NCBI GenBank assembly: GCA_028688015.1
Contig: JAQTZB010000004.1
Span: 124,001-188,000, forward strand
Direction: 5' to 3'
DNA length: 64,000 nt
Origin: Elusimicrobiales bacterium
GTDB lineage: Bacteria; Elusimicrobiota; Elusimicrobia; Elusimicrobiales; UBA9959
Position numbers and translations under genes: made by a program. The notes under the pieces were generated by a model. That model was not told the origin of the DNA and ran no database searches. It saw only the letters and a program-made list of their open reading frames with translations. This document shows positions 51,378 through 60,698 of this stretch, in pieces; the first letter of the stretch is position 1; every line of letters starts with the position of its first letter.

Positions 51378-52127
51378 CTAGGGGGCGCTCAATATGTCGC
51401 AGCCGTCCTCCGTAACGGCCACAGTATGCTCAAAATGGGCCGCCAGGCTGCCGTCCGCGGACACCGCGGTCCAGCCGTCGTTCTTAACCACCACGTCCGC
51501 CCGCCCGAGGCACAGCATCGGCTCTATCGCCAGCGTCATGCCCGTCTTCAGCGTGGGCCCGGTCCCGGCCCGGCCGTAGTTAGGGATCGAAGGCTCCTCG
51601 TGAAGCCGCCGGCCTATGCCGTGCCCGGTGAATTCCCGGACCACCGCCATGCCGTTCCGCTCGGCGTAATCCTGAACCGCGCGGGAAACGTCTCCCAGCT
51701 TGGCCCCGGCCCTCACGGCCGCCAGGCCCGCGTCCAGGGAGGCCCGCGTGACCTCCATCAGCTTCTTCGCCGGGGCCGGGACCGCTCCCGCCGCCAGCGT
51801 CACGGCCGCGTCGCCGTAAAAACCTTCTATCACCGCGCCCATGTCCAGGCTGACGATGTCCCCCTCCCGCACTATCCGCTTCGGGCTGGGGATGCCGTGG
51901 ACGATCTCCTCGTTTATCGAAACGCAGAGCGTCGCGGGATAGCCGCGGTAGCCGAGGAAGGCCGGGACGGCGCCGAGTTCGCGCACGCGCCGTTCCGCAA
52001 AATCGTTTAACTCTGCCGTCGTAACGCCGGGCTTAACCAGGGGCTTGAGCTGTAAAAGAACCTCCGCGACCACCCGGGAGGCCCTGCGCATGCTTTCTAT
52101 CTCGGCAGGGGTCTTGATCTCTATCAC
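51378..52127 (-). CDS. map: Type I methionine aminopeptidase
   Basis: Removes initiator Met. 249 residues; the pita-bread fold metal ligands are seen in SLDMGAVIEGFYGDAAVT (Asp-x10-Asp), FTGHGIGRRLHEEP (His), MTLAIEPMLCLG (Glu) and a C-terminal Glu in HFEHTVAVTEDG. No N-terminal zinc finger. Starts with GTG overlapping the adk stop (GTGA). Order secY-adk-map-infA is canonical. Confidence 0.97.
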   Translation of the reverse strand: MIEIKTPAEIESMRRASRVVAEVLLQLKPLVKPGVTTAELNDFAERRVRELGAVPAFLGYRGYPATLCVSINEEIVHGIPSPKRIVREGDIVSLDMGAVIEGFYGDAAVTLAAGAVPAPAKKLMEVTRASLDAGLAAVRAGAKLGDVSRAVQDYAERNGMAVVREFTGHGIGRRLHEEPSIPNYGRAGTGPTLKTGMTLAIEPMLCLGRADVVVKNDGWTAVSADGSLAAHFEHTVAVTEDGCDILSAP

Positions 52128-52762
52128 TTTTTAAGCAGGGCGGAAACTTTTTCCGTCACCGCGGCGGGCGCCTGCCCCCCGTCGGCCTCGTGGAAGTTGC
52201 CGGCGGCCCTGTAATAGGCCAGCAGCGGCTCCGTCTGGTCCTTGTAAACCTGGATGCGCCTGGCTATCACGCCGGGCTTGTCGTCTTCGCGCGTCATCAG
52301 CGGCTTGCCGCAGGCGTCGCAGACGTTTTCTTTGGCCGGCGGGCTGCTGATCACGTTGTAGATCTTGCCGCAGCCGGTGCAGGTGCGCCGCGAGCCGAGG
52401 CGCTGCACTACGATGTCCTCGGCCACCTTCAGGAATACCACGGCGTCGATGGACTGCTTGCGGGACTCGAACCAGGAGTCCAGCGACTCGGCCTGCTCCA
52501 CCGTGCGCGGAAAGCCGTCGAACAGCAGGCCGCGCGTCTCGGCGCCCAGGCGCGTCTTGATCATGTCCATCACCAGGCGGTCCGGCACCAGCCGGCCCGA
52601 GGTCATGTAGGACGAAGCCTCCACGCCGAGCGGCGTCTTCTTGGCCATCTCGTCGCGGAGGATGTCCCCCGTCGAGACGTGCACGAGGCCCATCGCTTTC
52701 ACGAGGTCCTTGGCGAGGGTTCCTTTGCCGGAACCGGGATAGCCCAAGAGTATGACGTTCAT
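52124..52762 (-). CDS. adk: Adenylate kinase (zinc LID type)
   Basis: 212 residues. P-loop LGYPGSGKGTLAKDL (7-21), LLFDGFPRTVEQAESL, and a long LID with four Cys (RTCTGCGKIYN...NVCDACGKP), so zinc-binding. Interconverts AMP/ATP and ADP. It follows secY closely as in most spc operons. Confidence 0.97.
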   Translation of the reverse strand: MNVILLGYPGSGKGTLAKDLVKAMGLVHVSTGDILRDEMAKKTPLGVEASSYMTSGRLVPDRLVMDMIKTRLGAETRGLLFDGFPRTVEQAESLDSWFESRKQSIDAVVFLKVAEDIVVQRLGSRRTCTGCGKIYNVISSPPAKENVCDACGKPLMTREDDKPGVIARRIQVYKDQTEPLLAYYRAAGNFHEADGGQAPAAVTEKVSALLKK

Positions 52763-52781
52763 AAAAAGTTCCGCGGGCCGG

Positions 52782-54110
52782 CTAGCTGCCGACGTTGAAC
52801 CAGCGCCCCTTGATGCGGGAGTTCTTATAGAACCCCTCGTAATTGCGCATTACGAGGTGCGCTTCGGTCTGCGCTATCGTGTCCAGGGCCACGCCCACGA
52901 CGATGAGCAGCGAGGTGCCGCCGAAGTAGAACGGCACGTTGAACTTGGCCCGCAGGTAGTCGGGCAGCACGGCTATCGCCGAGACGAACAGCGCGCCGCC
53001 GAGCGTGATGCGGTTGAGCACCCACTCGATGTGCTGCGCGGTCGGCTCGCCGGGGCGGATGCCGGGGATGAAGCCGCCCCACTTCTTCATGTTCTCGGCC
53101 AGGTCCTTCGGGTTGATGCTGACGGAGTTGTAGAAGTAGCAGAAGAAGATGATCAGCGCCACGTAGCACAGCTGGTACAGGATGCTGGTGTGGTTCATGA
53201 ACCCCATCAGCTTCTGCGCCCAGACGGCGTTAGGATTGAAGGAGCCTATCGTATAGGGGACGCTCAGCAGGGACACCGCGAAGATGACCGCGATGACGCC
53301 GGACTGGTCAACCTTGAGCGGCAGGAACGTGGAGGCGCCGCCCATCATCTTGCGGCCCACCATGCGCTGCGCGTACTGCACCGGGATCTTGCGCTGGGCG
53401 GTCTCGACCCAGATCACGAAGCCGACGATGGCCAGCACCACGGCCAGGATCAGGATGCCGGAGAGCAGGCTGATTTCGTCTATCTGGATCAGCTTGATCA
53501 TGCCCATCACTGCGGAGGGCAGGCGGTCCACGATGCCGGCGAAGATGATCAGCGAGATGCCGTTGCCGATGCCGCGCTCGGTGATCTGCTCGCCGAGCCA
53601 CATCACGAACATCGTGCCGGTCACCAGCGTCAGCACCGTCACGAAATAGAACCCGAAGGTCGGGTTGGTCACGATCGTGGGGCCGCCGCCGGCCTGCATC
53701 TTGGTCAGCGCTATCGTCAGGCCCAGCGACTGGAAGGCCGCCAGGAACAGCGTGAAGTAGCGCGTGAACTGCGTGATCTTCTTGCGGCCGCTCTCGCCTT
53801 CCTTCTGGAGGCGGTCGAGCACCGGGAAGATATGCGCGCCCTGGATCAGGCTCATGATGATGGACGCGTTGATGTAGGGCATCACGCCCATCGAGAAGAT
53901 GGAGAAGCGCCCGAGGGCACCGCCGGAGAAGATGTCCAGGAAGCCCAGCAGCGAGCCTTTCTGGGCCTCGAACAGGGCCTGCAAAGCGGCCGTGTTGATG
54001 CCGGGGATCGGGATCGTGGCCCCCAGCCGGTAGACGGCCAGGGCCCCGAGCACGAAGAATATCCGTTTCTTTAGATCTTCTATCTTAAAGATGTCGGTTA
54101 TCTGCTGCAT
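52782..54110 (-). CDS. secY: Protein translocase subunit SecY
   Basis: 442 residues, ten predicted membrane helices; LDIFSGGALGRFSIFSMGVMPYINASIIM (plug and TM2), TLVTGTMFVMWLGEQITERGIGNGISLIIF, GFIPGIRPGEPTAQHIEWVLNRITLGGALF. Forms the Sec channel. Shares TAATG with rplO, one-base overlap. Confidence 0.98.
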   Translation of the reverse strand: MQQITDIFKIEDLKKRIFFVLGALAVYRLGATIPIPGINTAALQALFEAQKGSLLGFLDIFSGGALGRFSIFSMGVMPYINASIIMSLIQGAHIFPVLDRLQKEGESGRKKITQFTRYFTLFLAAFQSLGLTIALTKMQAGGGPTIVTNPTFGFYFVTVLTLVTGTMFVMWLGEQITERGIGNGISLIIFAGIVDRLPSAVMGMIKLIQIDEISLLSGILILAVVLAIVGFVIWVETAQRKIPVQYAQRMVGRKMMGGASTFLPLKVDQSGVIAVIFAVSLLSVPYTIGSFNPNAVWAQKLMGFMNHTSILYQLCYVALIIFFCYFYNSVSINPKDLAENMKKWGGFIPGIRPGEPTAQHIEWVLNRITLGGALFVSAIAVLPDYLRAKFNVPFYFGGTSLLIVVGVALDTIAQTEAHLVMRNYEGFYKNSRIKGRWFNVGS

Positions 54111-54634
54111 TATTTTTTATCCGTTTTCGACTGCTTCTTGGCTTCTGCCTGGGCCTTCACCTCCGCCACCTTGGCGGACTTGGCGCCGGGGAGCAGCTCG
54201 ATCTTGCCGCCGGCTTTCTCGATCTTTTCCTTGGCGGAGGCGGAGAAGGCCTGGGCCTTCACGGTCAGGGCCTTCTTCAGCTCGCCGTCGCCGAGGATCT
54301 TGATCTGGTCGGTGTGCTTGACCAGGCGGGCTTTAACCAGCGCGTCGGGCGTAACTTCCGCGCCGGCCTTGAAGCACTTCTCCAGCGAGGAGATGTTGAC
54401 CCACTCGTATTTGATCTGGAAGCGGATATTGCTGAAGCCGCTCTTGGGGATGCGCCGCAGCAGCGGCAGCTGGCCGCCCTCGAACCCGTCGCGCTTGGCG
54501 CCGCCCGAGGTGGAGTTCTGGCCCTTCTGGCCGCGGGTAGAGGTCTGGCCGTGGCCGGAACCCTGGCCGGTGCCGAGGCGCTTCCGCCGCTTGGCGGAAC
54601 CGGGCTTGGCTTTGAGATTGTTCAGTCCGATCAT
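54110..54634 (-). CDS. rplO: 50S ribosomal protein L15
   Basis: 174 residues; GSAKRRKRLGTGQGSGHGQTSTRGQKGQNS start and GFEGGQLPLLRRIPKSGFSN. About 25 extra Lys/Ala-rich residues at the C-terminus. Assembly-central 23S binder. The rpsE-rplO gap is only 37 bases, so the usual rpmD (L30) is missing here. Confidence 0.96.
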   Translation of the reverse strand: MIGLNNLKAKPGSAKRRKRLGTGQGSGHGQTSTRGQKGQNSTSGGAKRDGFEGGQLPLLRRIPKSGFSNIRFQIKYEWVNISSLEKCFKAGAEVTPDALVKARLVKHTDQIKILGDGELKKALTVKAQAFSASAKEKIEKAGGKIELLPGAKSAKVAEVKAQAEAKKQSKTDKK

Positions 54635-54671
54635 AATGTCTCTCCTCCTGCTGCTGTAATCGTGAGTGCGC

Positions 54672-55226
54672 TTATTCGGCGCGGCCGCGGATCTTCATGA
54701 CTTCTTCGCGGCTCTTGAGCTTGCTAAGGGCGTTGAGCGTGGCGTAAACCGTGTTGAACGCGTTGCGCGTGCCGAGGTTCTTGGTCAGGACGTTCTTCAC
54801 GCCGGCCGCTTCGAGCACGGCGCGCACGCCGCCGCCCGCTATCAGGCCGGTGCCGCCCACGGCGGGCTTCATCCAGACCTTGCCGGCGCCGAACTTCCCC
54901 TCGACTTCGTGCGGGATAGTGTGGTTTTCCAGCGGGAACTGCATCATGTCCTTGCGGGCGCCGGCGGTGCCTTTCTGTATGGCGCCCTGCACCTCGTTGG
55001 ACTTGCCGAGGCCGACCCCGACCTTGCCGTGGTTGTCGCCCACCACTACGAGGGCGTTGAAGGAGAAGCGCTTGCCGCCCTTGACCACCTTCGTGACGCG
55101 GTTGATGATGACGGTGACGACCTTTTCTTCTTTCGCGTCGGTCAGGTCGAGTTCCATAGCCTCGCCGGGCTTGCCCTGCGCGCTGAGTTCCTTGCTGGTC
55201 TTGAGCTGTTTCTGGTTTCTGAGCAT
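54672..55226 (-). CDS. rpsE: 30S ribosomal protein S5
   Basis: 184 residues: [38 protein letters not shown] and [32 protein letters not shown] ~25-residue N-terminal extension precedes the dsRBD-like domain. Functions in mRNA entry and decoding accuracy. Confidence 0.97.
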   Translation of the reverse strand: MLRNQKQLKTSKELSAQGKPGEAMELDLTDAKEEKVVTVIINRVTKVVKGGKRFSFNALVVVGDNHGKVGVGLGKSNEVQGAIQKGTAGARKDMMQFPLENHTIPHEVEGKFGAGKVWMKPAVGGTGLIAGGGVRAVLEAAGVKNVLTKNLGTRNAFNTVYATLNALSKLKSREEVMKIRGRAE

Positions 55227-55241
55227 GTTAGCGTGTCTCCC

Positions 55242-55604
55242 TTAGAATTTCAGGCCGGCTTCGCGGGCCGCGTCGGCGAGCGCCTTGATGCGCCCGTGGT
55301 AGATCCTGCCGCCGCGGTCGAAACAGACCTCGGTCACGCCCTTGGCCACGGCGCGCTTGGCGAGCAGGGCCCCGACCACCTTGGCGGAGGCGATGCTCTT
55401 GCCGGACTTCAGTTTGCCCTTCAGCTCCTTGTCGTTGCTGGAGGCGGCGGCCACCGTGGCGCCCTTCACGTCGTCCACGACCTGCGCGTAGATGTTCTTC
55501 GCGCCGCGGTAGACGCTGAGGCGGGGCCTGCGGATGCCGTTCTCGAACAGCCTGTTGCGGGAGCGGATCTTGCGGAATTCGTAGCGTTCCTGTTTGCTTA
55601 TCAT
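55242..55604 (-). CDS. rplR: 50S ribosomal protein L18
   Basis: 120 residues; [34 protein letters not shown] and [32 protein letters not shown]. Binds 5S rRNA with L5 and L25 and anchors it to the large subunit. Confidence 0.97.
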   Translation of the reverse strand: MISKQERYEFRKIRSRNRLFENGIRRPRLSVYRGAKNIYAQVVDDVKGATVAAASSNDKELKGKLKSGKSIASAKVVGALLAKRAVAKGVTEVCFDRGGRIYHGRIKALADAAREAGLKF

Positions 55605-55619
55605 AATAGTTGATCTCCG

Positions 55620-56198
55620 TTATTTCTTGGCTGCGCCGCCGCCCGCGCCGGCTCCGGCGCCAGCCGCGGTCTTGCCGGCCTTGCGGATAATGTGTTCGCC
55701 CTGGTACTTGATGCCCGTGCCCTTGTAGGGTTCGGGGCGCTTGATCTTCTTGATCTGGGCGGCCAGGTTGCCGACGGCTTCCCGGTCTATGCCCTTGATC
55801 GTCAGCACGACCTGCTTGGGGTCGAAGGACATCTTGATGCCCGGCGGGATGTCCACCAGGACGGGGTGCGAGAAGCCGAGCGTCAGCGAGACGCGGCTGC
55901 CTTCCACGGCGCCCTTGAAACCGACGCCGCTGATCTCGAGCACCTTCTCGAATTCTTTGGTCACGCCGGTCACCATGTTGTTGATGCGGGCGCGGCACGT
56001 GCCGAACAGCGCGCCCTTGTCGAGGGCGCCCTGGGCTATGCTGATGTTGATCACGTTGCCGGCCACGGCGGCGTTGATGCCGTCGGGCAGCGAGTAGTTC
56101 AGCTTGCCCAGCGGGCCTTCCACGTGGACGGTGCGGCCGTCGACGCGGGCCTTCACCTTGTCGGGCATGTTGATCGGCATTTTTCCAATTCTGCTCAT
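55620..56198 (-). CDS. rplF: 50S ribosomal protein L6
   Basis: 192 residues; two similar beta domains, with the signature PEPYKGTGIKYQGEHIIRKAGK at the C-terminal end, then a Gly/Ala tail (AAGAGAGAGGGAAKK) not found in most L6. Located near the sarcin-ricin loop. Confidence 0.97.
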   Translation of the reverse strand: MSRIGKMPINMPDKVKARVDGRTVHVEGPLGKLNYSLPDGINAAVAGNVINISIAQGALDKGALFGTCRARINNMVTGVTKEFEKVLEISGVGFKGAVEGSRVSLTLGFSHPVLVDIPPGIKMSFDPKQVVLTIKGIDREAVGNLAAQIKKIKRPEPYKGTGIKYQGEHIIRKAGKTAAGAGAGAGGGAAKK

Positions 56199-56224
56199 GT
56201 TATATACCTCTTAATAGCTTTTCT

Positions 56225-56632
56225 TTACCACACCTGGCACAGCACTTCGCCGCCCAGCTTCTGCTTCTTGGCCTCGGCGTCGGTCAGCAGGCCCTTCGAG
56301 GTGGACACGATGGTCACGCCGAAGGCGGCGCGCACGCGCGGCATCTCGTCGTGGCCGCGGTACACGCGCAGGCCCGGCTTGGACACGCGGCGGATGCCGT
56401 TGATGACGGGCTGCTTGTCGGCGGTATACTTCAGCGTGATGCGGATCACGCCGCGCCGGTCTATGGTCTTGTCCAGCTTGGGGTCAAGCACCTTGAAATT
56501 AGAGACGAAGCCCTCGTCCTTGAGGAGCTTCACTAAACCGGCCTTGATACCGGAGAAGGGCACGTCGACGCGCTCTTTCTTCTTGGACGTGGCGTTCTTG
56601 ATCGACGCGAGCATGTTAGATATGGGATCCAT
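56225..56632 (-). CDS. rpsH: 30S ribosomal protein S8
   Basis: 135 residues: DPISNMLASIKNATSKKKERVDVPFSGIKAGLVKLLKDEGFV start and RVRAAFGVTIVSTSKGLLTDAEAKKQKLGGEVLCQVW end. Binds the 16S central domain; in E. coli it is the spc-operon translational repressor at rplE. Confidence 0.97.
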   Translation of the reverse strand: MDPISNMLASIKNATSKKKERVDVPFSGIKAGLVKLLKDEGFVSNFKVLDPKLDKTIDRRGVIRITLKYTADKQPVINGIRRVSKPGLRVYRGHDEMPRVRAAFGVTIVSTSKGLLTDAEAKKQKLGGEVLCQVW

Positions 56633-56667
56633 TGTTTCTCTCCTTGCCTTTAAAACTTATAGCAGCG

Positions 56668-56853
56668 TTACCAGCTGGACTTGCGCAGCCCGGGTATGAG
56701 ACCCTCGTGGGCCATCTTCCTCAGGCAGATCCTGCAGAGACCGAAGTCCCGGTAGTAGCCGCGCGGCCTGCCGCAAATCTGGCAGCGGTTGCGGAAGCGC
56801 GTGGAAAACTTCTGGGGTTTGCGCATCTTCGCCATCCAAGCGTATGTAGCCAT
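56668..56853 (-). CDS. rpsN: 30S ribosomal protein S14 type Z
   Basis: 61 residues, zinc-binding short form: [32 protein letters not shown] with C24/C27 and C40/C43. The absence of the long zinc-free form agrees with the zinc forms of S4, L36 and L24 here. Confidence 0.97.
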   Translation of the reverse strand: MATYAWMAKMRKPQKFSTRFRNRCQICGRPRGYYRDFGLCRICLRKMAHEGLIPGLRKSSW

Positions 56854-56877
56854 TTCTTTCTCCTATGTCCTTAGATC

Positions 56878-57594
56878 TTATTTAGCCGCGGGTTTCTTGA
56901 CTTCGGGCTTCTTGAACGGCATGCCCAGGTATTCCAGCAGGGCCTTGCCTTTCTTGTCGTCGCCGGCGGTGGTCACGAACGTGATGTTCATGCCGCGCGC
57001 CTTCGGGGACTTCTCCATGTTGATCTCGGGGAAGATGTGGTGCTCTTTGAGGCCGATGTTCAGGTTGCCGCGGCCGTCGAAGAAGCGCGGGTCGAAGCCC
57101 TGGAAGTCGCGTATACGCGGCACGCTGATGCTGACGAAGCGGTCGAAGAACTCGAACATGCGGATGCCGCGCAGGGTGACGCGCACGCCTATCGGCATGC
57201 CCTCGCGCAGCTTGAAGTTCGAGATGGACTTCTTGGCCCTGCGCACCTGCGGGTTCTGCCCGGAGATGAGCATCAGGTCTTCCTTGGCGAGGTCGAGGGC
57301 CTGGATGTTCTCCTTGGCCTCGCTCACGCCGATATTGATGACGACCTTGACCAGCTTCGGGGCGGCCATCGGGGAGGACAGGTTAAAGTCCTTCATCAGG
57401 GCCGGCCGCACGGCGGTCAGGTAGTTGTCGCTGACGCGGACCTTATAGCCCTTGGGCAGGGGCGCCACGGGGCCTTTGGGGATCTCGGTCAGCTGCAGCT
57501 TAGCCTGGTGCTGCTCTTTCTTCTGGGCCTTGAACTGCTCTTTATTGACCTTGGGCTGGTCCTTCGCTTTTTCCTTGGGGGTTTCCTTCGCCAT
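56878..57594 (-). CDS. rplE: 50S ribosomal protein L5 with N-terminal extension
   Basis: 238 residues against about 179 usually. The core starts near residue 60 (YLTAVRPALMKDFNLSSPMAAPKLVKVVINIGVSEAK), with NFKLREGMPIGVRVTLRG and FPEINMEKSPKARGMNITFVTTA. The extra ~55 N-terminal residues are Lys/Gln/Glu-rich (KETPKEKAKDQPKVNKEQFK). Binds 5S rRNA and the P-site tRNA. Confidence 0.96.
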   Translation of the reverse strand: MAKETPKEKAKDQPKVNKEQFKAQKKEQHQAKLQLTEIPKGPVAPLPKGYKVRVSDNYLTAVRPALMKDFNLSSPMAAPKLVKVVINIGVSEAKENIQALDLAKEDLMLISGQNPQVRRAKKSISNFKLREGMPIGVRVTLRGIRMFEFFDRFVSISVPRIRDFQGFDPRFFDGRGNLNIGLKEHHIFPEINMEKSPKARGMNITFVTTAGDDKKGKALLEYLGMPFKKPEVKKPAAK

Positions 57595-57607
57595 TATAAA
57601 TTACCTC

Positions 57608-57916
57608 TTAAACTATAGCTTCGCCGCATTTCTTGCAGGCGCGCATCTTTTCGCCGCCCTGCACCGTCACCTTAACGCGGGCCGGCTTGCCGCACTTGGG
57701 GCAGACCAGCTGCACGTTGGAGATGGCCAGCGGGGCTTCCACTTTATGGATGCCGCCGGGCTTTTCCTTGGTGGTCTTCTTGTGCTTGGAGACGATGTTG
57801 ACCCCCATCACCACGACCTTGCGGGCCTCGGGCATGATCTCTTTGATCTCGCCTTTTTTGCCCTTGTCTTTGCCGGCCAGCACTATAACCGTGTCTTTTT
57901 TCTTGAGTTTCAGCAT
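57608..57916 (-). CDS. rplX: 50S ribosomal protein L24
   Basis: 102 residues; KOW motif KKDTVIVLAGKDKGKKGEIKEIMPEARKVVVMGVN. A C-terminal C-P-K-C...C-K-K-C pair (LVCPKCGKPARVKV...RACKKCGEA) suggests a zinc site. Assembly initiator of 50S. Confidence 0.97.
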   Translation of the reverse strand: MLKLKKKDTVIVLAGKDKGKKGEIKEIMPEARKVVVMGVNIVSKHKKTTKEKPGGIHKVEAPLAISNVQLVCPKCGKPARVKVTVQGGEKMRACKKCGEAIV

Positions 57917-57929
57917 AATTTCCGCCTTA

Positions 57930-58298
57930 TTAAAGTACTTCGGGAGCGAGCGAGACGATCTTGAGGAAGTTCTTCGCGCGCAGCTCGCGGGCCACCGGGC
58001 CGAACACGCGCGTACCCTTGGGTTCGCCGTTGTCGTCGATGACGCAGACCGCGTTGTCGTCGAAGCGTATGTAGGAGCCGTCGGGGCGGCGGACTTCCTT
58101 GGCCACGCGCACCACCACGGCTTTCACAACGTCGCCCTTCTTGATGGCGCCGTGGGGGATGGCGTCGCGGACCGAGGCGACGATGGTGTCGCCGAGGAAC
58201 GCGTACTTGCGGTAGCTGCCGCCGTTCACGTGGAAGCACTGCAGCTTGCGGGCGCCGGAGTTGTCGGCGACGTTGAGGATGGTTCTGAGCTGTATCAT
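57930..58298 (-). CDS. rplN: 50S ribosomal protein L14
   Basis: 122 residues, near-canonical: [66 protein letters not shown]. Interface protein contacting 16S helix 14. Confidence 0.98.
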   Translation of the reverse strand: MIQLRTILNVADNSGARKLQCFHVNGGSYRKYAFLGDTIVASVRDAIPHGAIKKGDVVKAVVVRVAKEVRRPDGSYIRFDDNAVCVIDDNGEPKGTRVFGPVARELRAKNFLKIVSLAPEVL

Positions 58299-58319
58299 GG
58301 TTTTCTCCGTTAGGCCGGC

Positions 58320-58592
58320 TTAGCGGGCGGCCTTCTCCACTATGCGGCTCACGCGCCAGCGCTTCAGCGCGGACAGGGGCCGGGTGCTGACTATCTCCAC
58401 CAGGTCGCCCATCTTGGATTCGTTGGCCTCGTCGTGCGCGTAGAATTTGCGGTGGCGGCGGAGGGTCTTGCTGTAGACATTGTGGCTGATCACGTGGTCC
58501 ACGCTGATCACGCGGGTCTTGGTCATCTTGTCGGAGACGACGACGCCCCGCAGGGATTTCCGCTGGTTCCTCTTCTCGGTATTCTCGGTCAT
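58320..58592 (-). CDS. rpsQ: 30S ribosomal protein S17
   Basis: 90 residues: KSLRGVVVSDKMTKTRVISVDHVISHNVYSKTLRRHRKFYAHDEANESKMGDLVEI. OB-fold 16S binder. Overlaps rpmC by 4 bases. Confidence 0.97.
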   Translation of the reverse strand: MTENTEKRNQRKSLRGVVVSDKMTKTRVISVDHVISHNVYSKTLRRHRKFYAHDEANESKMGDLVEIVSTRPLSALKRWRVSRIVEKAAR

Positions 58593-58813
58593 TTCTTCAC
58601 CTCGGCCTTGGTTTTAGCGAGCTCGCGCTGGCGCAGCCAGGTGTTGATCATGGCTATCTTGCGGCGGGCGTTGCGCAGCTGCAGCGGGTTTTCCACCGGC
58701 GCGGTGCTGCGTTTGAAGTTGATCTGGAAGATCTGCTTCTTAAGTTCGGCGGCCTGGGCTTTCAGCTCGCCCTCGCTCATGTTCTTAAGAGTTTCCTTGT
58801 CTTTTCTTTTCAT
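58589..58813 (-). CDS. rpmC: 50S ribosomal protein L29
   Basis: 74 residues: KETLKNMSEGELKAQAAELKKQIFQINFKRSTAPVENPLQLRNARRKIAMINTWLRQRE. Two-helix protein near the exit tunnel, docking site for SRP and trigger factor. A Lys-rich end. Confidence 0.97.
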   Translation of the reverse strand: MKRKDKETLKNMSEGELKAQAAELKKQIFQINFKRSTAPVENPLQLRNARRKIAMINTWLRQRELAKTKAEVKK

Positions 58814-58832
58814 AATATCGGGCTGCTCCTTC

Positions 58833-59246
58833 TTAATTGTCGCGGCTCACGAACTTGGTCTTGATCGGCAGCTTGTGGCCGGCGCGGGTGAAAGCTTCTT
58901 TCGCGGTGACCAGGTCCAGGCCTTCGACTTCGAACAGCATGCGGCCCGGCTTCACGACGGCCACCCAGTGGTCCGGCGCGCCCTTGCCCTTACCCATGCG
59001 GGTTTCGGCGGGGTGCTTGGTGATGGCCTTGTCGGGGAAGATGCGGACCCAGATCTTGCCTTTCTTGCGGAGGTAGCGCACTATGGTCACGCGGCAGGCC
59101 TCTATCTGGCGGGCGGTGATCCAGCGGGGCTCCAGCGCCTTCAGGCCGTACTCGCCGAAGGACAGGGAGAAGCCGCGCTTGGCCGGGCCCTTAATGCGGG
59201 GCGCGGAATGCGTCTTGCGGTATTTTACTCTCTTGGGCATCAACAT
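58833..59246 (-). CDS. rplP: 50S ribosomal protein L16
   Basis: 137 residues; [82 protein letters not shown]. The ATG at 59246 has AAGGAG 8 bases upstream and is preferred over the ATG two codons on. Supports A-site tRNA. Confidence 0.97.
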   Translation of the reverse strand: MLMPKRVKYRKTHSAPRIKGPAKRGFSLSFGEYGLKALEPRWITARQIEACRVTIVRYLRKKGKIWVRIFPDKAITKHPAETRMGKGKGAPDHWVAVVKPGRMLFEVEGLDLVTAKEAFTRAGHKLPIKTKFVSRDN

Positions 59247-59269
59247 AGTTATCGCTCCTTAAAGAAGTC

Positions 59270-60010
59270 TCAGGCCGACGGGGTGGTATTCCGGCGGGCG
59301 GCGGCGGACTCGTCCATCACCGGTATCTCGCTCGGGTTCTCGGCTTCCATCTTTATCAGCTGCTCGCGCAGCTCGCGGGGGGTCTTCGCGAAGAACAGCT
59401 TCTTGAAGATCCAGACCTTGATGCCGATCTTGCCCATCGAGGTGTGGGCTTCGGTCAAGCCGTAATCGATGTCGGCGGAGATGGTCTGCAGCGGCACGCG
59501 GCCTTTGCGGAACCACTCGCGGCGGGCGATCTCGGCGCCGCCCAGGCGGCCGGAGGCCATGACCTTGATGCCGAGGGCGCCTGAGGTCATCGTGCGCTCC
59601 ATCGCGCGCTTGATGGCGCGCTTGAAGGAGATGCGCTTCTCGAGCTGCTGCGCGACGTTCTGACCGACGAGGCGCGGGTCGAGCTCGGGGATCTTGATCT
59701 CGGAAACGTTGATGAACACCTTGCGGCGGGTGAGCCGCTCGACGTCCTTCTTCAGGGCCTCGATGTCGGCGCCCTTGCGGCCGATCACTACGCCGGGGCG
59801 GGCGGTGTGGATGGTCACCTTCAGGTAGGCGCCGGCGCGCTCGATGTCCACCCAGCTGACGGAGGCCATCGCGAAGCGCTCGGTCACCATGTGCCGGATC
59901 TCGAAGTCCTCGCGGATGAGCTCGGGCATCTTCTTGGGCGAGAACCAGCGGGACTGCCAGTCCTGGATGTAGCCGAGGCGTAAGCCCTTAGGATGTATTT
60001 TCTGACCCAT
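59270..60010 (-). CDS. rpsC: 30S ribosomal protein S3
   Basis: 246 residues: [24 protein letters not shown] domain [27 protein letters not shown], and [35 protein letters not shown]. The C-terminal ~20 residues ([19 protein letters not shown]) are variable. Mouth of the mRNA entry channel. Confidence 0.98.
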   Translation of the reverse strand: MGQKIHPKGLRLGYIQDWQSRWFSPKKMPELIREDFEIRHMVTERFAMASVSWVDIERAGAYLKVTIHTARPGVVIGRKGADIEALKKDVERLTRRKVFINVSEIKIPELDPRLVGQNVAQQLEKRISFKRAIKRAMERTMTSGALGIKVMASGRLGGAEIARREWFRKGRVPLQTISADIDYGLTEAHTSMGKIGIKVWIFKKLFFAKTPRELREQLIKMEAENPSEIPVMDESAAARRNTTPSA

Positions 60011-60011
60011 A

Positions 60012-60368
60012 TTATTTTTTCCCCTTGGTGTCGGACACGGCCACGTGGATGTGGCACATCTTGCGCTTGAACGGCATCGCGCGGCCCTGCGGGCCGGGCT
60101 GCACGCGGCGCAGGAACTTCATAGGGCCCTGGTCGGCGAAGCACTCGGTGACCCAGACCTGCTTGAGGTCCAGCTTCTTGCCGAGCTTCACGGACAGGTT
60201 GGCGCCCGCGGACTTGATGGCCTTGCCGACGACGTCGGTGGCGATGCGGGGCAGGGAGGCCAGGATGTACTGGGCCTCGTAAAGGGATTTACCCCTCACG
60301 GCGTCGAGCAGCTGGGCTACCTTGCGGCGGCCGTAGCGCTGGTATCTGAGATGGCATTTAGCTTCCAT
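60012..60368 (-). CDS. rplV: 50S ribosomal protein L22
   Basis: 118 residues: [48 protein letters not shown] and the tunnel hairpin tip [26 protein letters not shown]. Ends one base before rpsC begins. Confidence 0.97.
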   Translation of the reverse strand: MEAKCHLRYQRYGRRKVAQLLDAVRGKSLYEAQYILASLPRIATDVVGKAIKSAGANLSVKLGKKLDLKQVWVTECFADQGPMKFLRRVQPGPQGRAMPFKRKMCHIHVAVSDTKGKK

Positions 60369-60397
60369 GATTTTCTCCGTTTGTTGTCACTGCACCG

Positions 60398-60685
60398 TTA
60401 GGTGAGGTCCGTGGCTTCCTTGGTATGCGACTGGCCGTGGCCCTTGAACAGCCGCGGGAAAGAGAACTCGCCGAGCTTGTGGCCGACCATGCGCTCGGTG
60501 ACGTACACCGGCAGGAACTTGCGGCCGTTGTGCACCAGCAGGGTCTGCCCTACGAACTCGGGGGTGATCGTGCAGGCGCGGGCCCAGGTCTTTATCTGCT
60601 TCTTTTCGCCGGACTGGACGACCGCCTGGACTTTCGCCAGGAGCTTCTGGTCTACGTACGGCCCTTTCTTAGAAGATCTGCTCAT
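60398..60685 (-). CDS. rpsS: 30S ribosomal protein S19
   Basis: 95 residues, canonical: [72 protein letters not shown]. Head protein near S13. Confidence 0.98.
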   Translation of the reverse strand: MSRSSKKGPYVDQKLLAKVQAVVQSGEKKQIKTWARACTITPEFVGQTLLVHNGRKFLPVYVTERMVGHKLGEFSFPRLFKGHGQSHTKEATDLT

Positions 60686-60698
60686 TTATATTCCTCCG

